Source of the DNA: Gloeocapsa sp. PCC 7428 | Lineage (GTDB): Bacteria > Cyanobacteriota > Cyanobacteriia > Cyanobacteriales > Chroococcidiopsidaceae | Reading direction: 5' to 3' | DNA: 64,000 nucleotides | Assembly: GCF_000317555.1 (NCBI RefSeq) | Contig: NC_019745.1 | Coordinates: forward strand, 2,170,001-2,234,000 | In this document: piece after piece, positions 54,695 to 64,000 of the stretch | How positions within the stretch are numbered: the stretch's first letter is position 1 | Layout: each line of letters begins with the position of its first letter | Made by a program: the position numbers and the translations under genes | Notes under the pieces: generated by a model | Databases searched by the model: none | Seen by the model: the letters and a program-made list of their open reading frames with translations, nothing else | Told to the model about the DNA's origin: nothing

Positions 54695-55045
54695 CTAAAT
54701 TGGTAAAAAGACAATTCGGTTTGTCCACTCGTCTGCGGTTGATGCAGCCCAAATTAGGATCAAAGAGTCAATGACTTCCGAAATCAGGAGCGTTTTAGGT
54801 ACAATTAAAACCCCTGGGCTGGTTTAAGTAGTAATGAAGTCAGCGAAATGAAGTGGCATCGTTCGTTGATTGTGGGATATCAAAATTCGTCCTTGTTTGG
54901 CGGCGATTGCCAACACTTCTTGATCGGGGAGTCCTTCTAACTTGGCAACTAAAGCAGTTTGAAAATCGATCGATGGTTCTCGTCTCAAAACGCCCACAAC
55001 AATACTATGATTGAGATCCGCATCAGCTTGAAAGCGAATCGTCAT
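54695..55045 (-). pseudogene. DUF5615 PIN-like toxin with premature stop
   Basis: The open part (54824-55045, 73 aa) carries the DUF5615 core: FQADADLNHSIVVGVLRREP, LPDQEVLAIAAKQGRILISH and RTMPLHFADFITT. A TAA at 54824-54826 ends it. The same frame then continues 42 codons with TSPGVLIVPKTLLISEVIDS and ILIWAASTADEWTNRI up to a TAG at 54695, which is the normal family C-terminus. A CAA-to-TAA change explains the break. The toxin is probably truncated and inactive. It overlaps the DUF433 antitoxin gene by 4 bases. Confidence 0.8.
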
Positions 55046-55383
55046 CGGCTTTTGGTAGCAGATGCGAGCTTTTTGTACAGTTGAGAGTTCTCTTCTGAGG
55101 AAGCTTGACGGAGTTGATGAAGTTGTGCTTCTCCTTGTTTTAAGTAAGCGTCTATCACTTCTTGATTGGATAGATAAAATGCGATTATGCTCTGCATACG
55201 CTGCGCGAACGCACCATACCCTTGCTCAAGGGTTAGCGTCGGAAAACTTTGCACAATCTGCTCAGGTAGTTCACCTCGAACAAACGAGTAAACGATCGAA
55301 TCTAAAGAAACTCGACTACCAGAAAGCCAATAGCCTGCTTCACGTTGTTCAACGTACTGTTTAGACAAAATAACTGCTGTCAT
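55042..55383 (-). CDS. DUF433 antitoxin-like protein with repeat insert
   Basis: A 113-residue DUF433 protein, the usual antitoxin partner of DUF5615 toxins: YVEQREAGYWLSGSRVSLDS, IVYSFVRGELPEQIVQSFP and AFYLSNQEVIDAYL. Eight extra residues within GYGAFAQRMQSIIAFYL come from a 24-base insert; without it the sequence reads YGAIAFYLSNQE, as in relatives. The antitoxin frame remains open although its toxin has an early stop. ATGA overlap with the toxin gene. Confidence 0.85.
   Translation of the reverse strand: MTAVILSKQYVEQREAGYWLSGSRVSLDSIVYSFVRGELPEQIVQSFPTLTLEQGYGAFAQRMQSIIAFYLSNQEVIDAYLKQGEAQLHQLRQASSEENSQLYKKLASATKSR
55186..55209 (-). repeat. 24-bp in-frame insert splitting a HIP1 site
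   Basis: The insert lies between GCGAT (55181-55185) and CGC (55210-55212). Deleting it restores GCGATCGC and the family-like YGAIAFYL. The split point in HIP1 is identical to that of the 27-bp insert at 52654. The inserted sequence contains TGCGCGAA and GCGCAGCG cores, also seen there. Confidence 0.85.
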
Positions 55384-55626
55384 GCTTATAAACTTTCATC
55401 AATTGATGTTAAGACTAACTTAGTCATATTCTATCTGTGGAATCCGATGACAGTGCAAATGCCGCTTGTCTACAAGGTACTCAAAGGTCGTTATCTGATT
55501 GGTATTGTTCGCTGGATAAGTATTGAGTGGTTTGAGTAAACAAGTGCTATCAGCAGGTTGATTTTAGGGCGATCTTTAATAGTGATGGCAGGATTAGCAA
55601 ATGAAGAGGGTGAGTTTGAATATGGC

Positions 55627-56589
55627 TTAAGGTATGTTGACAAGATGTTTGAATAGATCGTCGAGAATAGCGTTGATTGCAAAAATATCTGAATTAGCCC
55701 AATGATCGCCTACGAAATAAATTTTATTGCGCTGAATCACTTTAAGTTGTTGCCACAAAGGTCTTTGTCGAAGCTTTTCTAGTGCCTCTTGATCATCGCT
55801 CGCATCCGACGTTACAAAGAAGAGAACATCTCCATCAATATTCGCTATAGTTTCTTCAGAGATGTTTTCAATAATATAGAAATCTCCTCTCTGCGCTGGA
55901 GGGCGTTGCAGTTCGATATCGCTCAAAATCGTTCCTGAAAAGTGTTTTTTTCCATATGCCCAAATTCCGTATTGTGAGTTAGTACTGGCAACAGATACCT
56001 GCATGGTATGGCGACGAGCGCCCAACGCTTGTTTCAGTTGTTCAATCCGTTGCCAATAATCGTTCAGCAATTGCTGAGCAATATCTTCTTTGCCTAATAC
56101 CTGAGCAAGTTCCTCTAATTGCTCTTTCCAAGGAGGGGAAGGATACGGCAAATTTAAGACAACTGTAGGCGCAATCCGAGATAGCTGGTTATAGCGATCT
56201 TCTGAGTAATAAGAATCAGCAAGAATTAAATCAGGTTGCAGGGACAAAATTTTCTCTAAGTTTGGAGAACCGTATCCTCCAACAGATTCTACTTTACTGA
56301 CTTTACCCTGAAGATATTTAGGAAGAGAATTATCTGACTCGTATACCGATGCAATCGGGCTAAAGCCTAATTGCACACAGTTGGCTAACATTTCTATACC
56401 AAGAACAACAATTCGTTGAGGAGGATGAGGAATACAAGTTTCACCCATCGTATGCTTCACAATTCGACAGTTGTCATTTTGTGTGTGGCTTGTAACAGAG
56501 GTATTGTTAGCTGTGCTACAAGCGGTAATCAGAGTGACCGTTAACAATCCTAGAAGTAAAAAGCAGATGAGACGACGTAGATTTTTCAT
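55627..56589 (-). CDS. Iron-siderophore ABC transporter substrate-binding lipoprotein
   Basis: A 320-residue FecB/FhuD-type binding protein. The lipobox is LITAC near residue 24. The fold is marked by HPPQRIVVLGIEMLANCVQL, SLQPDLILADSYYSEDRYNQ and the C-terminal DVLFFVTSDASDDQEALEKL, WQQLKVIQRNKIYFVGDHW. It would deliver ferric siderophore to an inner-membrane permease, but no FecCD-like permease is in the window. It lies 10 bases after the TonB-receptor gene, in one operon. Confidence 0.9.
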   Translation of the reverse strand: MKNLRRLICFLLLGLLTVTLITACSTANNTSVTSHTQNDNCRIVKHTMGETCIPHPPQRIVVLGIEMLANCVQLGFSPIASVYESDNSLPKYLQGKVSKVESVGGYGSPNLEKILSLQPDLILADSYYSEDRYNQLSRIAPTVVLNLPYPSPPWKEQLEELAQVLGKEDIAQQLLNDYWQRIEQLKQALGARRHTMQVSVASTNSQYGIWAYGKKHFSGTILSDIELQRPPAQRGDFYIIENISEETIANIDGDVLFFVTSDASDDQEALEKLRQRPLWQQLKVIQRNKIYFVGDHWANSDIFAINAILDDLFKHLVNIP

Positions 56590-56599
56590 AAATCGTCAA

Positions 56600-59104
56600 T
56601 TAAAACTGCCAGGAAACGGTTCCCAAAACAGTAAAAGGAGCGCCGCGATTGACAAAAGTTCCAGAACCGTAATCACTGGTGTAGTTTTCCACATCAAACA
56701 GGTTGCGAAAATTGAGAGCAGCACGAAAGCGATCGCGCTCATAAAAAATCGCCGCATCGGTACGCAAAAAACTTGGTAACTCTACTGTATTAGCAATATC
56801 TGCCCATCTCTCGCCAAGATAGTACACACCTACACCAAATCCCAAACCCTGCAAATCGCCGTCTTGAATTCTGTATGTTGTCCATAAACTAAACGTGTGT
56901 TCTGGCGCAGAAAATAATCGATTGCCTTCAGGAATTTCGTTATCTTCTAACACCCTGGCATCAGTATAAGCATAGCCGCCAATAATGTTCCATCCAGGTG
57001 AAATCTCACCACTAATATCTAGCTCGACACCTCGGCTTCGTTGTCTTCCTGTTTGCACCGAGAAGCCTGGATTTTCTGGATCAGGAGTCGTAACATTGGA
57101 GCGAGTGAGATCGTATAAGGCAAGGTTAGCTGAAAGTTGATCGGTGATATCGGTTTTAATGCCTATTTCGTATTGGGTGCCTCGTTCTGGGCTGAATGTT
57201 TCGTCACCCGCAGATCTGCCGATTGTCGGCACAAACGATCGCGCATAGCTAGCATAAAGCGAAACGGACGCAACAGGTTGATATACAATGCCTACTCGTG
57301 GACTAAATGCTGTTTCGGATTGATTGGTTTCTTCATTTGTGAAGCGATCATCACTTGTTTCTCCAAAGAAATCAACTCGTCCGCCCAACAACAGTTTGAG
57401 ATTGTCTAAAATCGTAATCTGATCTTGGATGTACACTCCCACCGTGTTCCTGGTTGTAAAACTGCCTTCAGATTGTTCTGTAACGGTCACAGTTTGATCA
57501 AACACTGGGTCAAAAATGTCCACAGGCGGAGCATTTCCAGATTCACCACCAAAGTCATTGATTCGATTTGAGGTGAAACTAGCACCAAGGAGAAGTTGAT
57601 GGTCAATTCCTCCGGTGCTAAATGTACCAATCAGATCGGTATCTAGGTAGAAAGTATCGTAGTACGCGCTGCCCCGTAAAAAGCCTCGGTTGAGTGTCCG
57701 GTCATCGTCAGCAAGACTGTCATTAATAAAGAGAATCGGATCGTCCGTATCATCATAAAACGAATAGCGAAATGTATTGCGCAATTTCCAATCCTCATTG
57801 AAGCGATGCTCCAGTCGATAACCAACTCTGCCATTAATCTCTAGATCCTGCTCTGAGGGACCAGCCGGATTGAAATTGCGGCTGACTTCTCCATTGGGGT
57901 TTTCCAGTACGGTGCCTAAGATAGGTTGAGATGTTTGTCCATTGGGTTGATTAAAAAAGTTGACATCGCCTTCAAGAATGAGGTCAGTATTGGAACTTAG
58001 CTTGAGTGCCAGACTGGGCGCAATGAAAATTTCATTACTTTCATTAAAATCCAAAAACGTATCGAAGCTACGATAGCTACCAATTAAGCGATAGAGTGCT
58101 GTTCCAGATTCATCTAAAGGGCCGGAGAAATCAAAGGTGCCTTGATAGTCATTGTAGTTGCCAGCTGATAAACTCACCTCGTAAAACGGATAGTCTAAGG
58201 GTTGACGAGTCACAACATTGATCGTGCCACTCAGAGATCCAACTTCGCCATACAATGTGGCAGCAGGTCCTCTCAGTATCTCTACACGTTCGGCATTAAC
58301 GAAACTAGCATCATTAGCAATTTGCGGATCAGGAACGCCGTTGAGCAGGAAACCACCATAATTTTCAAAGCCTCGGATAGTGAAATAGTCTCTACCGCTA
58401 GCAGGGCTAACGACTGAAGTGATACCAGCCGCGTTTTCCAATCCCTCGGTAATACTTCTGGCTTGCCGATCTTCCAATACCTGCTGAGGGATAACTTGAA
58501 TTGATTGAGGTATATCTCGTAGAGGTGTGTCGGTTCTTGTGCCTACACTGGCATCGGGGACACGATAACCTTCCTCTTGCTCTCCTGTCACTAAAATTTC
58601 AATTGCATCGTCTTGTGCTGTATCAGCCTCACCCAACGTCACCGCCAACCCCAGTCCTTGCGCAAGCGATCGCACTTCTACCACCGGTGGCGCATCGGTT
58701 CCTGTAATCGCTACTTGCACTTGACTATCTGGCAAACTTGTCACGCGCACCAACGCAATGCCCTCAATCGGGTCTATTTGCGAAAACTCTCGGGCAATCG
58801 CCGCATTCGGAATCTCTGCAATTAGAGCGTTGCCGACGATTCGAGTTTCAGTAACTTTCAAAGCGTTTGCTGTTTCTAGCACCACTTGCAAACCCGCCTC
58901 GGTCGTCTCTACCCGTACTCCAGTAATTTGCACCGGTGAGGCTTCGACAGTAGTTGCAGGTTGTTCTTCACTTAACTGTGGTACTTCCTGCGCCCTGGCT
59001 GGTATCTCTACATTGATTGCAGCACCCAACAAGCTTAGTGCCAATACGCATTGAACCGTTACCCAAAGCTGACTCATCGCCATATTCGTCCTCACCCAGT
59101 TCAC
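56600..59104 (-). CDS. TonB-dependent siderophore receptor with AMIN domain
   Basis: An 834-residue outer-membrane receptor. A signal peptide is followed by an AMIN domain (about 55-155, ITGVRVETTEAGLQVVLETA), typical of cyanobacterial receptors. Next come a TonB-box-like DAIEILVTGEQ, the plug (PLRDIPQSIQVIPQQVLEDR, RGFENYGGFLLNG) and a 22-strand barrel ending in Phe (TVLGTVSWQF). The barrel end matches the siderophore receptor subfamily. The siderophore is unknown. It is encoded between the AraC regulator and the binding protein. Confidence 0.93.
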   Translation of the reverse strand: MNWVRTNMAMSQLWVTVQCVLALSLLGAAINVEIPARAQEVPQLSEEQPATTVEASPVQITGVRVETTEAGLQVVLETANALKVTETRIVGNALIAEIPNAAIAREFSQIDPIEGIALVRVTSLPDSQVQVAITGTDAPPVVEVRSLAQGLGLAVTLGEADTAQDDAIEILVTGEQEEGYRVPDASVGTRTDTPLRDIPQSIQVIPQQVLEDRQARSITEGLENAAGITSVVSPASGRDYFTIRGFENYGGFLLNGVPDPQIANDASFVNAERVEILRGPAATLYGEVGSLSGTINVVTRQPLDYPFYEVSLSAGNYNDYQGTFDFSGPLDESGTALYRLIGSYRSFDTFLDFNESNEIFIAPSLALKLSSNTDLILEGDVNFFNQPNGQTSQPILGTVLENPNGEVSRNFNPAGPSEQDLEINGRVGYRLEHRFNEDWKLRNTFRYSFYDDTDDPILFINDSLADDDRTLNRGFLRGSAYYDTFYLDTDLIGTFSTGGIDHQLLLGASFTSNRINDFGGESGNAPPVDIFDPVFDQTVTVTEQSEGSFTTRNTVGVYIQDQITILDNLKLLLGGRVDFFGETSDDRFTNEETNQSETAFSPRVGIVYQPVASVSLYASYARSFVPTIGRSAGDETFSPERGTQYEIGIKTDITDQLSANLALYDLTRSNVTTPDPENPGFSVQTGRQRSRGVELDISGEISPGWNIIGGYAYTDARVLEDNEIPEGNRLFSAPEHTFSLWTTYRIQDGDLQGLGFGVGVYYLGERWADIANTVELPSFLRTDAAIFYERDRFRAALNFRNLFDVENYTSDYGSGTFVNRGAPFTVLGTVSWQF

Positions 59105-59212
59105 TCGAACCTCTCAATTGCAAAGAGTTCTTATTTATGTAGCACTGAGTGTAAACAGAAGGCGATCGCCAAATCTACTCCAAACCTACACCATCACCCC
59201 AAGATTCTATTT

Positions 59213-60235
59213 TCAAGATTTTTTTGATTCAAAAAGCAATTTTTTGCCACGGATGCAATCGCTGGGAGTGATCCCAAAGTGACGCTTAAACGCTGCGGCA
59301 AACTGAGCGGGGTTTGCATAGCCGACGCGATTTGCTACTTCTGCCACTGTAGAGTAGGGTTCCCGTAACAAGTGTTCAGCCTGTTCCATCCGCTGCTGAG
59401 TGAGATAAGCAAAAGGCGTGACTCCAAACAGCGAGCGAAACCCTTTATGCAGCGTACAATGACCAACCCCCACTTGCTGCGCGAGTTCAATTTGCGAAGG
59501 GGGATGTTCTAGATGCGATCGCAAAATTTCTGCTGCATGATAAATTCGGGCGATCGTGCTAGGTTTCATTGCTGATGCTGTCTGTTGCTGGTGGAACCTC
59601 CCCATAGCGGAAGTGTCCACAACGCCCTCTAGCTGAAGTGCCATCAACTCAAACACTTTGCCCTGCAAATACACCCGCTTGGTTGTTCCCAAAAATGGAC
59701 AGTCGATGATCTGCTGCGCCACTAATCGCATTGCTTCAGTTGTTCTCGGCGAAAATACTTGTTGCCAATCGTCTCCTTGCACCAATGGTTTTAGTTCGGC
59801 GGGGAGTTCTCCTGTCGGTGCTGCAAAAAATTGCCTCAACAAGTACGGCTGCATATGAATTTCGACTCCAATATTGGGTTGCGATCGCGGTGTAAACACC
59901 GTCAGGCGACGTTGAATTCCACTACCGCCAATGTAGCTTTGCTTGGCATCAATCAACACATGATCGCCACTATCTTCTACCCCTGATAACTGCACTTTGA
60001 ACTGCACTAAATGCTGATTTTCTATCCCTCGAAACGTTAGATCTTTGTAGGTTTCATGAAAAATACACAGTTCTAAACCAGGATATAGCTCTATTATTCG
60101 AGCGTAGCCACTACCCAACTGCAATGGCACAGTATGAATCGTTTCTAGACCATCAATCGAGGTAGCGGGAGGACAATCTTGCTTAGCTTCCGTTAAGATT
60201 TCATCTACCTGCTGTGCAGTGAGGTCGAGGCTCAT
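59213..60235 (-). CDS. AraC-type regulator of siderophore uptake (PchR-like)
   Basis: A 340-residue AraC regulator. The C-terminal helix-turn-helix is IYHAAEILRSHLEHPPSQIE, LAQQVGVGHCTLHKGFRSLF, LTQQRMEQAEHLLREP, VAEVANRVGYANPAQFAAAF. The N-terminal half resembles PchR-like proteins that sense ferric siderophores. It lies just upstream of the receptor and binding-protein genes on the same strand, which it likely activates. An inverted repeat lies about 30-55 bases before its start. Confidence 0.9.
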   Translation of the reverse strand: MSLDLTAQQVDEILTEAKQDCPPATSIDGLETIHTVPLQLGSGYARIIELYPGLELCIFHETYKDLTFRGIENQHLVQFKVQLSGVEDSGDHVLIDAKQSYIGGSGIQRRLTVFTPRSQPNIGVEIHMQPYLLRQFFAAPTGELPAELKPLVQGDDWQQVFSPRTTEAMRLVAQQIIDCPFLGTTKRVYLQGKVFELMALQLEGVVDTSAMGRFHQQQTASAMKPSTIARIYHAAEILRSHLEHPPSQIELAQQVGVGHCTLHKGFRSLFGVTPFAYLTQQRMEQAEHLLREPYSTVAEVANRVGYANPAQFAAAFKRHFGITPSDCIRGKKLLFESKKS

Positions 60236-60266
60236 TGAAGATAAAGATATAACACGATCAACTGAA

Positions 60267-60289
60267 AATTGCTATCAATAATCGCAATT
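60267..60289. promoter_or_regulatory. Inverted repeat upstream of the AraC regulator
   Basis: AATTGC (60267-60272) and GCAATT (60284-60289) are perfectly complementary, with an 11-base AT-rich centre. It lies 31 bases before the gene start and may be an operator for autoregulation or Fur. Unproven. Confidence 0.35.
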
Positions 60290-60326
60290 CACCGATGAGA
60301 AGTCAAGAAGGTTTGGTAATGGGTAT

Positions 60327-60489
60327 AGGAGTTACGCACTTGCCCCCTAAATCCCCCATGAGTGGGGGACTTCAACTCAGATTCCCCCCGCCCCCTCTCA
60401 CTCTCCCCCAATGCATGGGGGAGAAGATAAGGATGAAACTTTTGTGTTTGGGGCTAGGGGGGCGGAATAGATTCAACTGCGTAAGTCCT
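60327..60489. mobile_element. MITE-like element with terminal inverted repeats
   Basis: A 163-base element in the 335-base spacer before mfd. Its ends AGGAGTTACGCACTTG (60327-60342) and CAACTGCGTAAGTCCT (60474-60489) are inverted repeats with two mismatches. The inside is made of C-rich and G-rich blocks, including the palindrome CTCCCCCA/TGGGGGAG. It carries no gene. The remaining spacer contains ACCAATTACC repeats. Confidence 0.6.
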
Positions 60490-60570
60490 GGGGTAATCGG
60501 TGATGGGGAATGGGAAAATAAATAGTCTTTCCTATTACCAATTACCAGTTACCAATGACCAATTCCCAAT

Positions 60571-63500
60571 TCATGTCAGTACAGGTTCGGGAAGTGCGCC
60601 TTGCATTTTACTTAAGAAATCGATGAGGTTTTCGAGTTGTTGATGAGCGCTGAGGACACCTAAACCGCGTACAGTAACTTTACCAGGCGAATACACAAAG
60701 CGCGATCGCAAGTGTTCGGGTAAGTTTGCTGCAAGTAAGTTCCATGCAGGTTCTTCCATGGGAGTTTCGAGGATAATGTGCTGTTTACCCTCCGGTTTAA
60801 TGCGGCTGAATCCCAGAGATTTAGCGATTTGTTTGAGTTCCATCACGCGCAGAAGTTGATTTGCACCACTAGGGATAGTACCGTAGCGATCGCTCCACTC
60901 AGCGGCAATTTGTACTAATTCTTCTTTCGTTTTTGCAGCAGCAACAGCGCGATAGGCACTCATCTTTTGATCCATATCTGTGATATAATCTGCGGGAATA
61001 AATGCGGTAAGGTTGAGGTCAATTTGCGTATCATCAACACTCGGAATTTCTTGCCCGCGAATCTCGCGAATTGCTTCTTCAAGCATTTCCATGTATAAAT
61101 CAAAACCGATCGCATCCATTTGACCGGATTGTTCCGCACCGAGTAAATTACCCACACCGCGAATTTCCATATCGCGCATTGCAAGTTGATACCCTGAACC
61201 GAGTTGCGTAAATTCTTGAATCGCGCGTAAACGTTGCCGTGCTGCATCGGATAAGGCGCGTTGCTTCGGGTAAAATAACCAAGCATGAGCTTGTATCCCC
61301 GCACGACCGACACGACCGCGTAGCTGGTAAAGTTGCGATAAACCAAAGCGGTGCGCGTCTTCAATTAAAATTGTGTTGACTCTGGGAATATCTAATCCCG
61401 ATTCAATAATTGTGGTACAAACTAAAATATCCGCTTCGCCGTTGCTAAACGTGAGCATTGTCGATTCAAGTTCGCCTTCATCCATTTGTCCGTGAGCGAT
61501 CGCAATTCTTCCCCCTGGTATCATTTCCCGCAGATTTGCCGCAGTTTCCTCAATACCATCCACGCGGGGAACAACATAAAACACCTGTCCGCCGCGATCG
61601 AGTTCTTGGCGAATTGCACTGCGTACCGATTCTGAATCATACGGTGCTAAATGCGTTTTAATTGGGCGACGCGTTGGCGGTGGTGTTGTAATTAAACTCA
61701 TCTCGCGAATTCCCGACAGCGACATATATAATGTGCGTGGAATCGGAGTCGCACTCAGCGTTAAAACGTCAACTTGCGTTTTGAGTGATTTGATTTTCTC
61801 TTTTTGATTGACACCAAAGCGCTGTTCTTCGTCTACCACGAGTAAACCTAAATCGCGGAAGTTCACGCCCTTACCAAGTAGCTGATGCGTACCCACAACA
61901 ACATCTAATTCACCTGTAGTGAGGCGACGTTGAATATCGCGACGTTCTTCGGCGGTGCGGAAGCGGTTGAGTAAACCCACTTGAATTGGGTAAGGGGCAA
62001 AACGTTCTTTGAGCGTGTGATAGTGTTGTTGTGTAAGAATCGTCGTTGGGGCGAGAAGCGCGACTTGTTTACCTGCGGTTACAGCTTTAAAGATGGCGCG
62101 GATAGCTACTTCAGTCTTCCCGAAACCGACATCACCACATACTAGACGATCCATCGGGCGATCGCTTTCCATATCGCGTTTAACATCTTGTACCGCTTTT
62201 AGCTGATCTGTTGTCGGTTGGTACGGAAATGAGTCTTCAAGTTCTTCTTGCCAAGGTTGATCGGGGGGATATGCTAAGCCTTGTTGTTGCGATCGCGCTG
62301 CGTACAATTTCAATAAATCTACGGCTAATTTCTTAATTGCTTTGCGAACGCGATTTTTAGTATTCGCCCAGGCTTTGCCAGACATTTTGTTGAGTTCTGG
62401 GGGCGACTCGGTGGTACTGCGAAATCGCGACAACGATCCGAGTTGATCGGCGGCGACGCGCAATAAACCATCTGCGTATTGAATAACAATATATTCGCGG
62501 GTTTCGTTATTCAGCGTTAAACTTTCGAGTTTGAGGAATTTACCTACACCATGATTGCGATGGACAACATAATCGCCAGGGCGCAACTTGTTTAAATCAA
62601 CTTGCTTTGATGCAGCTTGACGGCGCTTGCGCACATAACTTGGTGTTGCGAGTGTGTGCTGACCGAAAAACTCGCGATCTGTCACAACTGCGAGGCGGAA
62701 AGTTGGTAAGATAAACCCTTCGAGTTCTGCCAAGCCGGAGTATTTTAGGGCTACCGGCGTATGTGATATTTGCAGCTTATCAATTGCTTGGAAATCGCGA
62801 GGGTTAGGAATAAATTGTGCAGGACAATCGTGTTCTTGTAGAAGAGAAACAGAACGCGAAGGCTGCGCCGAAACTAACCACACCGAAAAACCGCGATCGC
62901 GTTCATTACGAATCGTTTCGGCAATCTTGCCAAATTGATGCGGTGTCACGGGTACTGGACGACTCGCAAGATTGATGGCTGTAGGTGCGGAATTTTCTTC
63001 TACGACAAGTTCTGAAAGATGGAGTTGGCGAAAGTTGCTGGCGGTTGCTAAAGAGTCTTCAAAAGCGCGATGAATGCGGGGTAGATGACTGAGTGCGGCG
63101 TGTTGTTCTTCTGCGTTTTCACAAGCGCGATCGCTATGTGCTTGACATTGTTCAATCTCATCAATCGCAATTAGCGTATTTTCGGGTAAATAGTCAAGTA
63201 AAGATGCGGGCTTGTCGAAGGCTAAACCTAAGAAGCGGCGGCTACCTTCTAATATTTGATTTGTCTCAAATTGTTCTTGTTCTTCTGGTGATAAGTAGGT
63301 ATTGACTTGTTGTTTCTTGTCAGCTAGGGCGGAAACGATAATCGGTGCAAAAGTTGTCGGAGTGAGTACTAGGGAATCGATTTTATCTAAAGCGCTGCCA
63401 TTAGTACTGCGCGATCGCTGTGTTGCAGGGTCAAATTCACGAATTTGTTCAATTTCATCCCCGAACCACTCTAAACGTACTGGCAACTCGGAAGCCACCG

Positions 63501-64000
63501 GAAACACATCGACAATATCTCCGCGCCGACTCCATTGTCCTTCAGTTTCTACGAGCGGTACGCGTTCGTAGCCTAACTGCGCTAGTTTATCTCCAAAAGC
63601 ATCTAAATCTAACTCCATCCCCTGCGTAACATTCAAACAATACGGCTGAAACGCTTCTAGAGGTGGTAAGTGCGGTTGCAACGCCGCCTGAGTGGCAACA
63701 ATCGCCATTGGTGAGTGGTAATTGGCGAAGCCGCCGCACGCCGCCTGTGGTTTCCCAGGCGGAACGGCGGTAATTGGTAATTGTTGTTCTTGCCCATTAC
63801 CTGTTACCGATGACTCATTACCTCTAATTAAATCTGCCAAAACCTGCATTTGTCCCCACGTCATTTCCGTTTCAGGGTCAAAAGGTTCGTAGGGAGAAGC
63901 TTCAGAAGTAGGATAAAAATGCGTTGTTTGCCAACCCATTGCTTCTAGTTGTGCACTCCAGCGTCCGGCTTCTTCGAGGGTGGAACACACAACCAAAAGA
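60571..64000 (-). CDS. mfd: Transcription-repair coupling factor Mfd (partial, start beyond window)
   Basis: At least 1143 residues of Mfd, which removes stalled RNA polymerase from DNA lesions and recruits UvrA. The UvrB-like domains start near the window edge ([20 protein letters not shown]). The RNA polymerase-interacting CarD-like part is [20 protein letters not shown]. The translocase has Walker [15 protein letters not shown], the DEEQRFG box, SATPIPRTL and the TRG motif region. The C-terminal TRCF domain ends in GALPEPVLT. About 36 residues near the N-terminus (63709-63816) are a repeat-derived insert between LADLIRGN and MAIVATQ. Confidence 0.96.
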   Translation of the reverse strand, partial: LLVVCSTLEEAGRWSAQLEAMGWQTTHFYPTSEASPYEPFDPETEMTWGQMQVLADLIRGNESSVTGNGQEQQLPITAVPPGKPQAACGGFANYHSPMAIVATQAALQPHLPPLEAFQPYCLNVTQGMELDLDAFGDKLAQLGYERVPLVETEGQWSRRGDIVDVFPVASELPVRLEWFGDEIEQIREFDPATQRSRSTNGSALDKIDSLVLTPTTFAPIIVSALADKKQQVNTYLSPEEQEQFETNQILEGSRRFLGLAFDKPASLLDYLPENTLIAIDEIEQCQAHSDRACENAEEQHAALSHLPRIHRAFEDSLATASNFRQLHLSELVVEENSAPTAINLASRPVPVTPHQFGKIAETIRNERDRGFSVWLVSAQPSRSVSLLQEHDCPAQFIPNPRDFQAIDKLQISHTPVALKYSGLAELEGFILPTFRLAVVTDREFFGQHTLATPSYVRKRRQAASKQVDLNKLRPGDYVVHRNHGVGKFLKLESLTLNNETREYIVIQYADGLLRVAADQLGSLSRFRSTTESPPELNKMSGKAWANTKNRVRKAIKKLAVDLLKLYAARSQQQGLAYPPDQPWQEELEDSFPYQPTTDQLKAVQDVKRDMESDRPMDRLVCGDVGFGKTEVAIRAIFKAVTAGKQVALLAPTTILTQQHYHTLKERFAPYPIQVGLLNRFRTAEERRDIQRRLTTGELDVVVGTHQLLGKGVNFRDLGLLVVDEEQRFGVNQKEKIKSLKTQVDVLTLSATPIPRTLYMSLSGIREMSLITTPPPTRRPIKTHLAPYDSESVRSAIRQELDRGGQVFYVVPRVDGIEETAANLREMIPGGRIAIAHGQMDEGELESTMLTFSNGEADILVCTTIIESGLDIPRVNTILIEDAHRFGLSQLYQLRGRVGRAGIQAHAWLFYPKQRALSDAARQRLRAIQEFTQLGSGYQLAMRDMEIRGVGNLLGAEQSGQMDAIGFDLYMEMLEEAIREIRGQEIPSVDDTQIDLNLTAFIPADYITDMDQKMSAYRAVAAAKTKEELVQIAAEWSDRYGTIPSGANQLLRVMELKQIAKSLGFSRIKPEGKQHIILETPMEEPAWNLLAANLPEHLRSRFVYSPGKVTVRGLGVLSAHQQLENLIDFLSKMQGALPEPVLT
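63709..63816 (-). repeat. Repeat-derived in-frame insert in mfd
   Basis: 108 bases (36 codons) contain GGTAATTGG-type units and a hairpin with CCGCCTG/CAGGCGG arms, as found in spacers of this genome. The flanking protein sequence is that of ordinary cyanobacterial Mfd, which to my knowledge lacks this stretch. Confidence 0.6.

Overview
The window is cyanobacterial chromosome. The HIP1 octamer GCGATCGC is scattered through genes and spacers on both strands. The gene set is also typical: ferredoxin-nitrite reductase with the NtcB/CnaT/NirB/NarM accessory proteins, a ferredoxin-type NarB, NrtABCD, a TonB receptor with an N-terminal AMIN domain, and the DUF29, DUF3181 and Uma2 families. A Chroococcidiopsis/Gloeocapsopsis-like host is possible but unproven. 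No rRNA, tRNA, complete insertion sequence or CRISPR array was seen.

Layout. 0-8.9 kb: ordinary genes (cut aldo/keto reductase, DUF29, AraC regulator, a degenerate LuxR-type response regulator behind an HtrA-like protease with a PDZ remnant, MurJ, a HicAB toxin-antitoxin pair, LysE exporter). 9.0-22.5 kb: a DNA phosphorothioation (Dnd) island. It holds dndB, dndC, dndD, dndE and the Dnd-associated methyltransferase, plus a second set made of a 57-aa protein, a DndD-like ATPase, Dnd-associated protein 4 and a short DndB-like DGQHR protein. Two cell-envelope genes (PT-repeat protein, L,D-transpeptidase) sit inside it on the other strand. The cysteine desulfurase DndA and the usual restriction genes dndFGH are not in the window. 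22.5-32.1 kb: housekeeping (Uma2, AmpG-like MFS, GNAT, HEAT protein, narM, PsiE, ClC channel, ppa, panD, feoA and a frameshifted feoC). 32.5-46 kb: a nitrate-assimilation supercluster, cnaT-ntcB-nirB on one strand and nirA-nrtABCD-narB on the other, with a textbook NtcA-activated promoter before nirA. 46-55.4 kb: PPK2, a two-RCK potassium channel, an adenine deaminase/purine permease pair, GNAT, creatininase, methyltransferase, and a DUF433/DUF5615 toxin-antitoxin pair whose toxin has an in-frame stop. 55.6-60.2 kb: ferric-siderophore uptake. 60.6 kb to the right edge: mfd, with its start beyond the window.

How it works together. The Dnd genes would put sulfur into the DNA backbone. The extra ATPase/DGQHR set may be an alternative effector or regulatory arm in place of DndFGH; this is inference. 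The nitrate cluster covers uptake, both reduction steps, regulation and enzyme maturation. The most unusual feature is that short palindromic repeats lie in frame inside protein-coding genes. A 79-bp element occurs in both dndC and the Dnd methyltransferase, in the same frame. A 27-bp and a 24-bp insert each split a HIP1 site at the same point in two other genes, and removing them restores both the HIP1 octamer and the family-like protein sequence. Mfd and another GNAT gene carry intergenic-type repeats in frame.
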